NCBI RefSeq assembly: GCF_004803895.1
Contig: NZ_CP021978.1
Location: 2,914,001-2,978,000 of the forward strand
Direction: 5' to 3'
Origin: Streptomyces hawaiiensis
GTDB lineage: Bacteria; Actinomycetota; Actinomycetes; Streptomycetales; Streptomycetaceae
DNA: 64,000 nt
The notes below the pieces were generated by a model. The model searched no databases. It saw only the letters and a list, made by a program, of their open reading frames with translations, and was not told the origin of the DNA. Below, piece after piece: positions 41,600 to 49,954 of the stretch; within the stretch, counting starts at the first letter, position 1; each line of letters begins with the position of its first letter. The position numbers and the translations under genes are program-made.

Positions 41600-43314
41600 A
41601 GCCCCTCGTTGAGCTGCTTCACATACCCGTCGACCATCTCGACGGTCACCGGCGCGGCGACGATCTCCGCGTACGGCTTCCCCTCGAGCCCGTTGTCCTT
41701 GGCCCACTCGGTGATCGCGACCTCGTCCAGCGCGATGAGCGCCGTGCAGAAGTTCCGGTCGGCCCCGTGCACCAGGATGTTCGACACGTACGGGCACACC
41801 GCCTTGAACTGCCCCTCGACCTCCGCCGGGGCGATGTACTTGCCGCCCGAGGTCTTGATGAGGTCCTTCTTGCGGTCGGTGATCCGCAGGTACCCGTCGG
41901 GCGACAGCTCCCCGATGTCCCCGGTGTGGAACCAGCCGTCCGACTCCAGCACCTCGGCGGTCTTGTCGGGCAGATTGTGGTAGCCCTCCATGATGCCCGG
42001 GCCCCGCAGCAGGATCTCCCCGTCGTCCGCGATCCGCACCTCCGTGCCGGGCAGCGGCTTGCCGACCGTGCCGGTGCGGTAGGCCTCGCCCGGGTTCACG
42101 AAGGACGCCGCCGAGGACTCGGTCAGGCCGTAGCCCTCCAGGATGTGGATGCCGGCGCCCGAGAAGAAGTAGCCGATCTCCGGTGCGAGCGCGGCGGAGC
42201 CGGAGACGCATGCCCGCAGGTTCCCGCCGAAGGCCTCGCGGATCTTGGCGAACACCAGCGCGTCGGCCACCTTGTGCTTCGCACCCAGCCCGAACGGCAC
42301 GGACGCGGTCCCGGTCCGCCGGAAGTTGTCCTGCGAGACCTTCGCGTACTCGCGGGCCACCTCCGCCGCCCACTGGAAGATCTTGTACTTGGCGCCGCCG
42401 CCCGCGCGGGCCTTGGCGGCCACGCCGTTGTAGACCTTCTCGAAGATGCGGGGCACGGCCGCCATGTACGTCGGCTGCACCACCGGCAGATTCTCGATGA
42501 TCTTGTCGACCCGGCCGTCCACGGCGGTGACGTGCCCGACCTCGATCTGCCCGGAGGTCAGCACCTTGCCGAAGACGTGCGCGAGGGGCAGCCACAGGTA
42601 CTGCACGTCCTCGGTGCTGACCAGCCCGGTCGCGGCGATCGCCTTCGCCATGTACGACCAGTTGTCGTGCGGCAGGCGCACGCCCTTGGGGCGGCCGGTG
42701 GTGCCGGAGGTGTAGATGAGGGTGGCCAGCTGGTCCTTGGTGATCGCGCCGACCCGCTCCCTGACCAGGTCGGGGTCCTTCTCCAGCCGGGCCGTGCCGC
42801 GCTTTTCCAGCTCGTCCAGGGTGAGGATCCAGTCGGCGGTCTCGACACCGGCCGCGTCGATCACCACGACATGCGTCAGCTCGGGCAGCTCGGCGCGCTT
42901 CTCCTTGGCCTTGGCCAGCTGCTCGGCGTTCTCCGCGATCAGCACCCGGCTCTCGGAGTCCGACAGGATGTACGCGGACTCGTCGGCGTTGGTCTGCGGA
43001 TACACCGTGGTCGTGGCGGCGCCGGCGCACATGATGCCGAGGTCGGCGAGGATCCACTCGATCCGGGTGCCGGCGGCGAGGGCGACGCGCTGCTCGGGCC
43101 GCACGCCCAGCTCGATGAGGCCTGCCGCGATGGCGTAGACCCGCTCGGCGGCCTGCGCCCAGTTCAGCGACTTCCACTCGTCCGGCCCCTGGCCCGCGGG
43201 CGACGGGACCGGATACCGATAGGCCTCGGCGTCCGGCGTGGCCGCCACGCGCTCCAGGAAGAGGCCCGCAACGGACGGCGGACGGTTCTCGATCAGGGTC
43301 TGTGTGTCGCTCAC
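41440..43314 (-). CDS. Long-chain fatty acid-CoA ligase
   Basis: AMP-forming acyl-CoA synthetase of 624 residues, cytoplasmic or membrane-associated. The ATP motif is YTSGTTGRPKG (201-211). Later come GYGLTESSA (adenine site), GWFHTGDIGELSPDGYLRITDRKKDLIKTSGGKYIAP and the C-terminal Lys domain. It resembles the FadD15 group that activates long-chain fatty acids. It is transcribed alone; a palindrome about 90 bases upstream may be its operator. Confidence 0.92.
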   Translation of the reverse strand: MSDTQTLIENRPPSVAGLFLERVAATPDAEAYRYPVPSPAGQGPDEWKSLNWAQAAERVYAIAAGLIELGVRPEQRVALAAGTRIEWILADLGIMCAGAATTTVYPQTNADESAYILSDSESRVLIAENAEQLAKAKEKRAELPELTHVVVIDAAGVETADWILTLDELEKRGTARLEKDPDLVRERVGAITKDQLATLIYTSGTTGRPKGVRLPHDNWSYMAKAIAATGLVSTEDVQYLWLPLAHVFGKVLTSGQIEVGHVTAVDGRVDKIIENLPVVQPTYMAAVPRIFEKVYNGVAAKARAGGGAKYKIFQWAAEVAREYAKVSQDNFRRTGTASVPFGLGAKHKVADALVFAKIREAFGGNLRACVSGSAALAPEIGYFFSGAGIHILEGYGLTESSAASFVNPGEAYRTGTVGKPLPGTEVRIADDGEILLRGPGIMEGYHNLPDKTAEVLESDGWFHTGDIGELSPDGYLRITDRKKDLIKTSGGKYIAPAEVEGQFKAVCPYVSNILVHGADRNFCTALIALDEVAITEWAKDNGLEGKPYAEIVAAPVTVEMVDGYVKQLNEGLQRWQTIKKFRLLPRDLDVEHGEITPSLKLKRPVVEREYKHLIEEMYDGSREA

Positions 43315-43400
43315 GACATCCTCCGGGGCCCGCGACGGTGCGGCTGGCTCAGGTGCGGCTGGTTTTCACTCACGAGGTGCAGGTCACGAGCCGTTGTTTA

Positions 43401-43410
43401 ACTCGCGAGT
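43401..43410. promoter_or_regulatory. Palindromic candidate operator upstream of acyl-CoA ligase
   Basis: ACTCGCGAGT is a perfect ten-base palindrome, flanked by TTA and AA to give a TTAACTCGCGAGTAA-like site. The shape suits a TetR-family fatty-acid regulator. It is 87 bases from the ligase start. The rest of the 265-base gap shows no gene. Confidence 0.4.
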
Positions 43411-43579
43411 AACTATCGAGCAGGGATCAGAGTAAAGGGCGACCGGCCCCTGCGTAAGGGTCCGCGGCCTGTCACTTCGTACTAAGAGCTACCCCGCGTG
43501 CGCACAGGGGCCCGCCGCACTTTCGCACGACGAGCCCCTGTTCTACCCGGATTGTGGTGTGACCCGCGGTAATCCGTGA

Positions 43580-45448
43580 TTACTTCTTGCCCTTGCCCGA
43601 CCCCGCGCTGTCATCGCTCGACAGGACGGCGATGAAGGCCTCCTGCGGAACCTCTACGGAACCCACCATCTTCATCCGCTTCTTGCCTTCCTTCTGCTTC
43701 TCCAGCAGCTTCCGCTTGCGGGAGATGTCACCGCCGTAGCACTTGGCGAGGACGTCCTTGCGGATGGCGCGGATGGTCTCGCGGGCGATGACCCGGGAGC
43801 CGATGGCGGCCTGGATGGGCACCTCGAAGGCCTGCCGCGGGATGAGCTCGCGCAGCTTGGCGACGAGCCGCACACCGTAGGCGTACGCCGCGTCCTTGTG
43901 CGTGATCGCCGAGAAGGCGTCGACCTTGTCGCCGTGCAGCAGGATGTCGACCTTGACCAGGCTGGAGGTCTGCTCACCGGTGGGCTCGTAGTCGAGCGAG
44001 GCGTAGCCGCGGGTCTTGGACTTCAGCTGGTCGAAGAAGTCGAAGACGATCTCGGCGAGCGGGAGCGTGTAGCGGATCTCGACGCGGTCCTCGGACAGGT
44101 AGTCCATGCCGAGCAGGGTGCCCCGCCGGGTCTGGCACAGCTCCATGATCGAGCCGATGAACTCGCTGGGCGCCAGGATGGTGGCCCGCACGACCGGCTC
44201 GTAGACCTCCGAGATCTTGCCCTCGGGGAACTCGCTGGGGTTGGTGACGATGTGCTCGGTGCCGTCCTCCATGAGGACGCGGTACACCACGTTCGGCGCG
44301 GTGGCGATGAGGTCGAGGCCGAACTCGCGCTCCAGCCGCTCCCGGATGACGTCCAGGTGCAGCAGGCCGAGGAAGCCGACACGGAAGCCGAAACCGAGGG
44401 CGGCGGAGGTCTCCGGCTCGTAGACCAGCGCGGCGTCGTTGAGCTGGAGCTTGTCCAGGGCCTCGCGCAGCTCGGGGTAGTCCGAGCCGTCCAGCGGATA
44501 CAGGCCCGAGAAGACCATGGGCTTGGGGTCCTTGTAGCCGCCGAGCGCCTCCTCGGCCCCCTTGGACTGACTGGTGACGGTGTCACCGACCTTGGACTGG
44601 CGGACGTCCTTCACGCCGGTGATGAGGTAGCCCACCTCGCCCACGCCGAGCCCGTCGGCGGAGAGCATCTCGGGGGAGTTCGTCCCGATCTCCAGCAGCT
44701 CGTGGGTGGCGTTGGTGGACATCATCCGGATGCGCTCGCGCTTGTTGAGCTGCCCGTCGATGACTCGTACATACGTCACGACACCGCGGTAGGAGTCGTA
44801 GACGGAGTCGAAGATCATGGCGCGGGCGGGCGCGTCCTTGACGCCGACCGGGGCCGGGACCTCGGCGACGACCTTGTCGAGCAGCGCCTCGACGCCCAGG
44901 CCGGTCTTGGCGGAGACCTTCAGCACGTCGTCGGGGTCACAGCCGATGAGGTTGGCGAGCTCCTCGGAGAACTTCTCCGGCTGGGCGGCCGGCAGGTCGA
45001 TCTTGTTCAGCACAGGGATGATCTTGAGGTCGTTCTCCATCGCCAGGTACAGGTTGGCGAGGGTCTGGGCCTCGATGCCCTGGGCCGCGTCGACGAGGAG
45101 CACGGTGCCCTCGCAGGCCGCGAGCGACCGGGAGACCTCATAGGTGAAGTCGACGTGCCCCGGGGTGTCGATCATGTTGAGGATGTGCGTGTCGTTCTTG
45201 TCATGGGTGGGGGCCCACGGCAGACGCACCGCCTGTGACTTGATCGTGATGCCACGCTCGCGCTCGATGTCCATGCGGTCGAGGTACTGGGCGCGCATCT
45301 GCCGCTGCTCGACCACTCCGGTCAGCTGGAGCATCCGGTCGGCGAGCGTGGACTTGCCGTGGTCGATGTGCGCGATGATGCAGAAGTTGCGGATCAGAGC
45401 CGGATCGGTACGGCTCGGCTCGGGCACGTGGCTGGGGGTCGCGGGCAC
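43580..45448 (-). CDS. lepA: Elongation factor 4
   Basis: Ribosome back-translocating GTPase of 622 residues. G1 is AHIDHGKST, followed by [16 protein letters not shown] and NKIDLPAA. The C-terminus [26 protein letters not shown] is the LepA-specific domain. GTG 45448 is chosen: AGGA lies about eight bases upstream and the sequence from there ([20 protein letters not shown]) is the actinobacterial extension; longer in-frame starts would reach into the rpsT promoter. It is divergent from rpsT, a conserved pairing. Confidence 0.96.
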   Translation of the reverse strand: MPATPSHVPEPSRTDPALIRNFCIIAHIDHGKSTLADRMLQLTGVVEQRQMRAQYLDRMDIERERGITIKSQAVRLPWAPTHDKNDTHILNMIDTPGHVDFTYEVSRSLAACEGTVLLVDAAQGIEAQTLANLYLAMENDLKIIPVLNKIDLPAAQPEKFSEELANLIGCDPDDVLKVSAKTGLGVEALLDKVVAEVPAPVGVKDAPARAMIFDSVYDSYRGVVTYVRVIDGQLNKRERIRMMSTNATHELLEIGTNSPEMLSADGLGVGEVGYLITGVKDVRQSKVGDTVTSQSKGAEEALGGYKDPKPMVFSGLYPLDGSDYPELREALDKLQLNDAALVYEPETSAALGFGFRVGFLGLLHLDVIRERLEREFGLDLIATAPNVVYRVLMEDGTEHIVTNPSEFPEGKISEVYEPVVRATILAPSEFIGSIMELCQTRRGTLLGMDYLSEDRVEIRYTLPLAEIVFDFFDQLKSKTRGYASLDYEPTGEQTSSLVKVDILLHGDKVDAFSAITHKDAAYAYGVRLVAKLRELIPRQAFEVPIQAAIGSRVIARETIRAIRKDVLAKCYGGDISRKRKLLEKQKEGKKRMKMVGSVEVPQEAFIAVLSSDDSAGSGKGKK

Positions 45449-45689
45449 GCAGGGTCCTGATTCTTGAGGCGTCCGCAGTGTCTGCGGTCTCGGGTCGGAT
45501 CGATACGTAGCCTCCATGGTCCCATGGGTGGGGACCACGGACGGGTTTGGGCCGCGCGAGGGGCCGCTGGTAGCCTGGGTGGCTGTGCCTCATGCCCTCT
45601 CGCAGGAGGCACGACCTCAAGAAATCACCCGGTACGGGAATCGTGCGGTGTCCGTGCGCTCTCGTGCCAGAACCTGAGAAGGCTCATTC

Positions 45690-45956
45690 GTGGCGAACAT
45701 CAAGTCCCAGATCAAGCGGATCAAGACCAACGAGAAGGCGCGGCTGCGCAACAAGGCCGTCAAGTCCTCCCTCAAGACCGCGATCCGCAAGGCCCGTGAG
45801 GCTGCTGCCGCGGGTGACGCCGAGAAGGCCACCGAGTACCAGCGCGTCGCCGCGCGTCAGCTCGACAAGGCCGTCTCGAAGGGCGTCATCCACAAGAACC
45901 AGGCTGCCAACAAGAAGTCTGCGCTGGCTCAGAAGGTCGCCGCGCTCAAGGGCTGA
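45690..45956 (+). CDS. rpsT: 30S ribosomal protein S20
   Basis: Primary 16S rRNA binding protein of 88 residues, basic and helical ([20 protein letters not shown]). GTG 45690 is the start, with GAGAAGG ten bases upstream. It is a single-gene transcript divergent from lepA and is followed by two strong stem-loops. Confidence 0.97.
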   Translation: MANIKSQIKRIKTNEKARLRNKAVKSSLKTAIRKAREAAAAGDAEKATEYQRVAARQLDKAVSKGVIHKNQAANKKSALAQKVAALKG

Positions 45957-46019
45957 CACTGATGTGACGCCGGAGGGAATCAAGCGGGCCCTCTCATCCG
46001 CTCCCGTCCGGCACCCCTC

Positions 46020-46061
46020 GGATCCGCGCGCGGCCTGCGTTCGCCACGCGGGCGCGGATCC
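46020..46061 (+). other. Stem-loop after rpsT
   Basis: GGATCCGCGC (46020-46029) and GCGCGGATCC (46052-46061) are perfectly complementary with a 22-base loop. It precedes the main terminator-like hairpin and could protect the rpsT mRNA end. Confidence 0.45.
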
Positions 46062-46073
46062 CGCAGCTTGAAC

Positions 46074-46122
46074 CGAAGGCCGGGTGCCCTCCTGTTCCCC
46101 ATGGGCAGGCACCCGGCCTTCG
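46074..46122. terminator. Strong hairpin between rpsT and NTF2-like gene
   Basis: CGAAGGCCGGGTGCC (46074-46088) pairs over 15 bases with GGCACCCGGCCTTCG (46108-46122). It lies between convergent genes and can terminate both rpsT and the facing gene. Confidence 0.8.
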
Positions 46123-46128
46123 GCCTGT

Positions 46129-46536
46129 TCAGGACCAGAACTCGTTGTTCTTGTCGATGTCCTCGACGCATTCGTCGAGGTCGGTGACCTTGTCGCCGAC
46201 GATCCGGAAGATGATGCAGCCGGTGTCGTCGAGGGTCTTGCCGTTGCGCTCGGCCGTGAAGCGGTTCATCCCGACCACGTGACCGCGACCGTCGACACAG
46301 ATGCCGATCAGCTCGGCGCGCATCGTCCCGTTGGTCTCCGCGCCGAGCCGCTCGTACATCTCGATGATCGAGTCCACCCCTTTGAAGTCGCCCGACAACG
46401 GGTGATTGCCGGGCACGTGGTGGGTGGCGTCCCCCGCCATCATCTCCCGCAAGGTGTCCATGTCACCTCGCGAGAAGGCCTCGAATCCCTTGCGGACCAG
46501 CGCAGCGTGCGGGTGTTCAGCCATGTCCTTCGCCAC
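46129..46536 (-). CDS. NTF2-like/SnoaL-type protein
   Basis: A 135-residue protein with the cone-shaped SnoaL/NTF2 fold: AALVRKGFEAFSRGDMDTLREMM, then FKGVDSIIEMYERLGAE and a C-terminal sheet. Members are isomerases, hydrolases or binding proteins and the role here is unknown. The start is GTG 46536 or ATG 46524, neither with good spacing to a ribosome site. It is a lone gene upstream of the rpsT hairpin. Confidence 0.8.
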   Translation of the reverse strand: MAKDMAEHPHAALVRKGFEAFSRGDMDTLREMMAGDATHHVPGNHPLSGDFKGVDSIIEMYERLGAETNGTMRAELIGICVDGRGHVVGMNRFTAERNGKTLDDTGCIIFRIVGDKVTDLDECVEDIDKNNEFWS

Positions 46537-46714
46537 CTCTCCGTCACTTGGCGACGTACGGCTGATACACCCGATTCTCCTCTTCGGCAGGAGGAGGGCG
46601 ACTCGATCACGGCACAGCGAGCGGAACCTGCCGGGGATGGGGGAGCTCTAACCGGCCCGGGCCCGGCTGGCCAGACTGGCCGTCCAGGCCGGTGGCTGAA
46701 AAGCCTGGGACCGA

Positions 46715-47704
46715 CTAGCTCCGGCCCCTGGAGCGGGCTGCCCGGGCGATCGTGACCACTGCCTTCTCCAGCGCGTACTCGGGGTCGTCGCCGCCGCCCT
46801 TCACCCCCGCGTCCGCCTCGGCCACGGCCCGCAGGGCGATCGACACCCCGTCCGGAGTCCAGCCCCGCATCTGCTGCCGGACCCGGTCGATCTTCCACGG
46901 CGGCATCCCCAGCTCCCGCGCGAGATCGGCCGGCCGGCCCCCGCGCGCGGACGACAGCTTGCCGATCGCCCGGACGCCCTGCGCGAGCGCACTCGTGATC
47001 AGCACCGGCGCCACCCCGGTCGCCAGCGACCAGCGCAACGCCTCCAAGGCTTCCGCGGCCCGCCCCTCGACCGCCCGGTCGGCGACCGTGAAGCTCGACG
47101 CCTCGGCCCGCCCGGTGTAATACCGCCCGACGACCGCCTCGTCGATCGTCCCCTCGACGTCCGCGACCAGCTGCGACACCGCCGAGGCCAGTTCCCGCAG
47201 ATCGCTGCCGATGGCGTCGACGAGCACCTGGCAGGCCTCCGGCGTGGCGGATCTCCCCGTCGTCCTGAACTCGCTCCGCACGAACGCCAGCCGGTCCGCC
47301 GGCTTCGTCATCTTCGGGCAGGCCACCTCACGCGCCCCCGCCTTGCGCGCCGCGTCGAGCAGCCCTTTGCCCTTGGCGCCGCCGGCATGCAGCAGCACGA
47401 GGGTGATCTCCTCGGCGGGGGCGCCGAGATACGCCTTCACGTCCTTGATCGTGTCGGCCGACAGATCCTGCGCGTTGCGTACGACCACGACCTTGCGCTC
47501 CGCGAAGAGCGACGGGCTCGTCAGCTCGGCGAGCGTGCCGGGCTGCAACTGGTCCGAGGCCAGATCCCGCACGTCCGTGTCGGCGTCGGCGGCCTTCGCG
47601 GCGGCCACCACCTCCTGCACGGCACGGTCGAGGAGCAGGTCCTCCTGGCCCACGGCGAGCGTCAGCGGGGCGAGGGCGTCGTCATTCACAGTCTTCCTGG
47701 CCAT
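46715..47704 (-). CDS. holA: DNA polymerase III subunit delta
   Basis: Clamp-loader delta subunit of 329 residues. Family segments include PLTLAVGQEDLLLDRAVQEV, LTSPSLFAERKVVVVRNAQDL and FTVADRAVEGRAAEALEALRWSL. ATG 47704 is preferred to an in-frame start 24 bases upstream. In actinobacteria it follows comEC; here several unrelated genes lie between them. Confidence 0.93.
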   Translation of the reverse strand: MARKTVNDDALAPLTLAVGQEDLLLDRAVQEVVAAAKAADADTDVRDLASDQLQPGTLAELTSPSLFAERKVVVVRNAQDLSADTIKDVKAYLGAPAEEITLVLLHAGGAKGKGLLDAARKAGAREVACPKMTKPADRLAFVRSEFRTTGRSATPEACQVLVDAIGSDLRELASAVSQLVADVEGTIDEAVVGRYYTGRAEASSFTVADRAVEGRAAEALEALRWSLATGVAPVLITSALAQGVRAIGKLSSARGGRPADLARELGMPPWKIDRVRQQMRGWTPDGVSIALRAVAEADAGVKGGGDDPEYALEKAVVTIARAARSRGRS

Positions 47705-47779
47705 CGCGACAAGCATCCCACGCGCCACTGACAGCCGGCCCCGACGGACCGGGACGTACGCACGTGGAAGACCGGGTGC

Positions 47780-48034
47780 CTACGGTTCCTCCCGCCAGCC
47801 CTCCCACTCACCGGCCAGCCGGTCCAGCTCCCCGGGATCCAGCCGCCCGTCCTCGTCCCGCAGGACGACCAGCCACTGCGCGTCCTCGGCATCGTCCTCG
47901 CCGGCCAGCGCGTCCCGCACCAGCTGCGGCTCCTCGGCGACCCCGAACCGCTCCCGCAGCGCCTCCACCACCTCTTCCGCGGCATCACGGTCGGGCAGCA
48001 CCAGCACATGTCGCACATCACTCACGCCGGACAT
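47780..48034 (-). CDS. Small acidic hypothetical protein
   Basis: An 84-residue acidic protein (MSGVSDVRHVLVLPDRDAAE) with two halves: a beta-alpha unit and an Asp/Glu-rich end LDRLAGEWEGWREE. No family recognised. A GTG at 48025 is an alternative start; neither has a clear ribosome site. It lies between holA and the YceI gene on the same strand. Confidence 0.6.
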   Translation of the reverse strand: MSGVSDVRHVLVLPDRDAAEEVVEALRERFGVAEEPQLVRDALAGEDDAEDAQWLVVLRDEDGRLDPGELDRLAGEWEGWREEP

Positions 48035-48063
48035 TGTCCGACACCGCGTCGCGGCCCGGTCGC

Positions 48064-48945
48064 TCAGCCCTTGCGGACGACCTGCACGTCGAGGTCGACC
48101 CTGATGCTCGGCCCCACCACCGCGATGCCCCGCGCCAGCATGGTCTGCCAGCTCACGGTGAAGTCGTCCCGGTGCAGCTCGGTCGTGGCCCGGCAGGCCG
48201 CCCGCGCCTCGCCCTCCATGCCGTTGCCGAGCCCCAGGTACTCCGTGTCCAGCGTGACCGTCCGTGTCACGCCGTGCAGCGACAGCGCCCCCGTCACGGC
48301 CCACCGGTTCCCGCCCTTGTGCACGAACCGTTCGCTGTAGAACTCCAGCGTCGGGAACCTCCCGACGTCCAGGAAGTCCGCCGACCGCAGATGGTCGTCG
48401 CGCATCCTCATGTTGGTGTCGATGGACGCCGCGTCGATCACCACGTGCATCGCCGACGCCTCCACCGGGTCGGCGACCCGTATGACCCCCGCGAACGACG
48501 TGAACCGCCCGTGGATCCGGGCCAGTCCGATGTGCCGCGCGGTGAAGCCGATGGAGGAGTGCGCCGACTCGATCTCCCAGTCACCGGCGTCGGGAAGCTC
48601 CGGCGGCCGGGCCACCTGCAGCGTCACGTCCCCGAGCGACGCGAGCGCGTTCTCGGCGACCTGTGTGGTCGCCCGGTACGGCGTGTAGCCCTCCGCCGAC
48701 ACCGCGAGCCGGTACTCCCCCGCGGGCACCGTCGTCACGAACGACCCGTACGGGTCCGCTCCCCCGCTGACCACCGGCCGCCCCACGGCGTCCGTGACCG
48801 CGAACTCCGCGTGCCTGACCGGCTCGTTGACCGGGTCCAGCACCCGGCAGGCCAGCACCCCCGCGCTCGGCGGTGTCGGCACCGCGGCCAGGGGACTCGT
48901 CCGTTGCACCCGAGGGGTGCGGCTTCCCCGCCAGCGGCCGATCAT
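48064..48945 (-). CDS. YceI family protein with N-terminal carboxypeptidase-regulatory-like domain
   Basis: A 293-residue protein. Residues about 35-115 form a CarboxypepD_reg-like beta domain (VLACRVLDPVNEPVRHAEFA, GSFVTTVPAGEYRLAVSAEGY). The rest is a YceI lipocalin-like barrel (WEIESAHSSIGFTARHIGLA, FLDVGRFPTLEFYSERF) that binds polyisoprenoid lipids in relatives. No signal peptide is seen. ATG 48945 has AAGGGAG at good spacing. Confidence 0.87.
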   Translation of the reverse strand: MIGRWRGSRTPRVQRTSPLAAVPTPPSAGVLACRVLDPVNEPVRHAEFAVTDAVGRPVVSGGADPYGSFVTTVPAGEYRLAVSAEGYTPYRATTQVAENALASLGDVTLQVARPPELPDAGDWEIESAHSSIGFTARHIGLARIHGRFTSFAGVIRVADPVEASAMHVVIDAASIDTNMRMRDDHLRSADFLDVGRFPTLEFYSERFVHKGGNRWAVTGALSLHGVTRTVTLDTEYLGLGNGMEGEARAACRATTELHRDDFTVSWQTMLARGIAVVGPSIRVDLDVQVVRKG

Positions 48946-49119
48946 CCACGACTCCCTTGGGTCACTCGAAATCGCCTGTTGATCACTGTTGATCACACCT
49001 TGCCGAAGACGCATTCGACCACCAGTGAGGCTTTCGAGGCAACACGGGACCACATCACGGGAATCCAGCAGATGTGCTGGTACTACGCACGAGTAGCCCC
49101 GTGTGGCCGGAATTGACTT

Positions 49120-49950
49120 CTACGCGGGGTTTCGCAGGGCCGGCACCCTGTCGAGCCCGATTCCGAACCGCTCCCGGTACACCCCGAGTACCTCCTCGTC
49201 CGTCTCCAACTCCCGCTCCTCCCGCGTCCCGTCGGCCGCCGTCACGGTGAGCCCGCGCCCGCTGAGCGTGATCCTGCCTCCGTCCTCCGTCACCCGCGAA
49301 CAGACCAGCGACCGCGTGAAATGCGACACCGGCGACGTGCTGTGCCACCACGCCCCGGCCACGAAGTCGCCGAGCGCCCGCGGCCGCACCTCCAGGCGGT
49401 ACTGCGGTCTGCCGTCCCGGAACACGTCCAGGTCCGCCGCCTCCGTCGTGCCGTGCCCGCCGCGCACTCCGGCCGCGTCCGGCCCGGCCTCGACGATCCG
49501 GAACGTGCCGCCCGGATCCTCCTGCTCTCCCCGGTCCCCGAACGCCAGCGGAAGGTGGCTGTGCGCCCCGAACCCGACATCGGCCAGCCAGTCGCCCCCG
49601 TCCACCGTCCGCACCCGCAGCGCGAGATGGTCGTAGGGGATCCCTAGCCGCTCCTCGTCCCCGTACACCCGCGCCGCCAGCAGCGCCACGTCGTACCCCA
49701 GCGCGGCGAGCAACGCCCCGAAGGATCCGTTGAGTTCGTAGCAGAACCCGCCCCGCCGCGCGCCCACCACCTTGTCCAGCAGCCGCTTCTCCTCCAGCAC
49801 GATCTCCTCGCCCAGATGGATCGAGAGGTTCTCGAACGGCACGGTCTGCAGATGACGCAGGTGCAGCTCGCGCAGCGCGTCGACGGTGGGCCACGCCGGG
49901 GGCTCGACTCCGAGTCGGCGGAGATAGGCATCAACCTGTGCTGAGTTCAT
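49120..49950 (-). CDS. Arylamine N-acetyltransferase
   Basis: NAT enzyme of 276 residues acetylating arylamines or a related natural substrate. The triad is Cys70 (RRGGFCYELNG), His108 (YDHLALRV) and Asp124 (LADVGFGAH). The N-terminus MNSAQVDAYLRRLGVEPPAW is typical. The start is four bases from the comEC stop. Some streptomycete NATs belong to aromatic polyketide pathways, but no such cluster is here. Confidence 0.93.
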   Translation of the reverse strand: MNSAQVDAYLRRLGVEPPAWPTVDALRELHLRHLQTVPFENLSIHLGEEIVLEEKRLLDKVVGARRGGFCYELNGSFGALLAALGYDVALLAARVYGDEERLGIPYDHLALRVRTVDGGDWLADVGFGAHSHLPLAFGDRGEQEDPGGTFRIVEAGPDAAGVRGGHGTTEAADLDVFRDGRPQYRLEVRPRALGDFVAGAWWHSTSPVSHFTRSLVCSRVTEDGGRITLSGRGLTVTAADGTREERELETDEEVLGVYRERFGIGLDRVPALRNPA

Positions 49951-49954
49951 GCAT

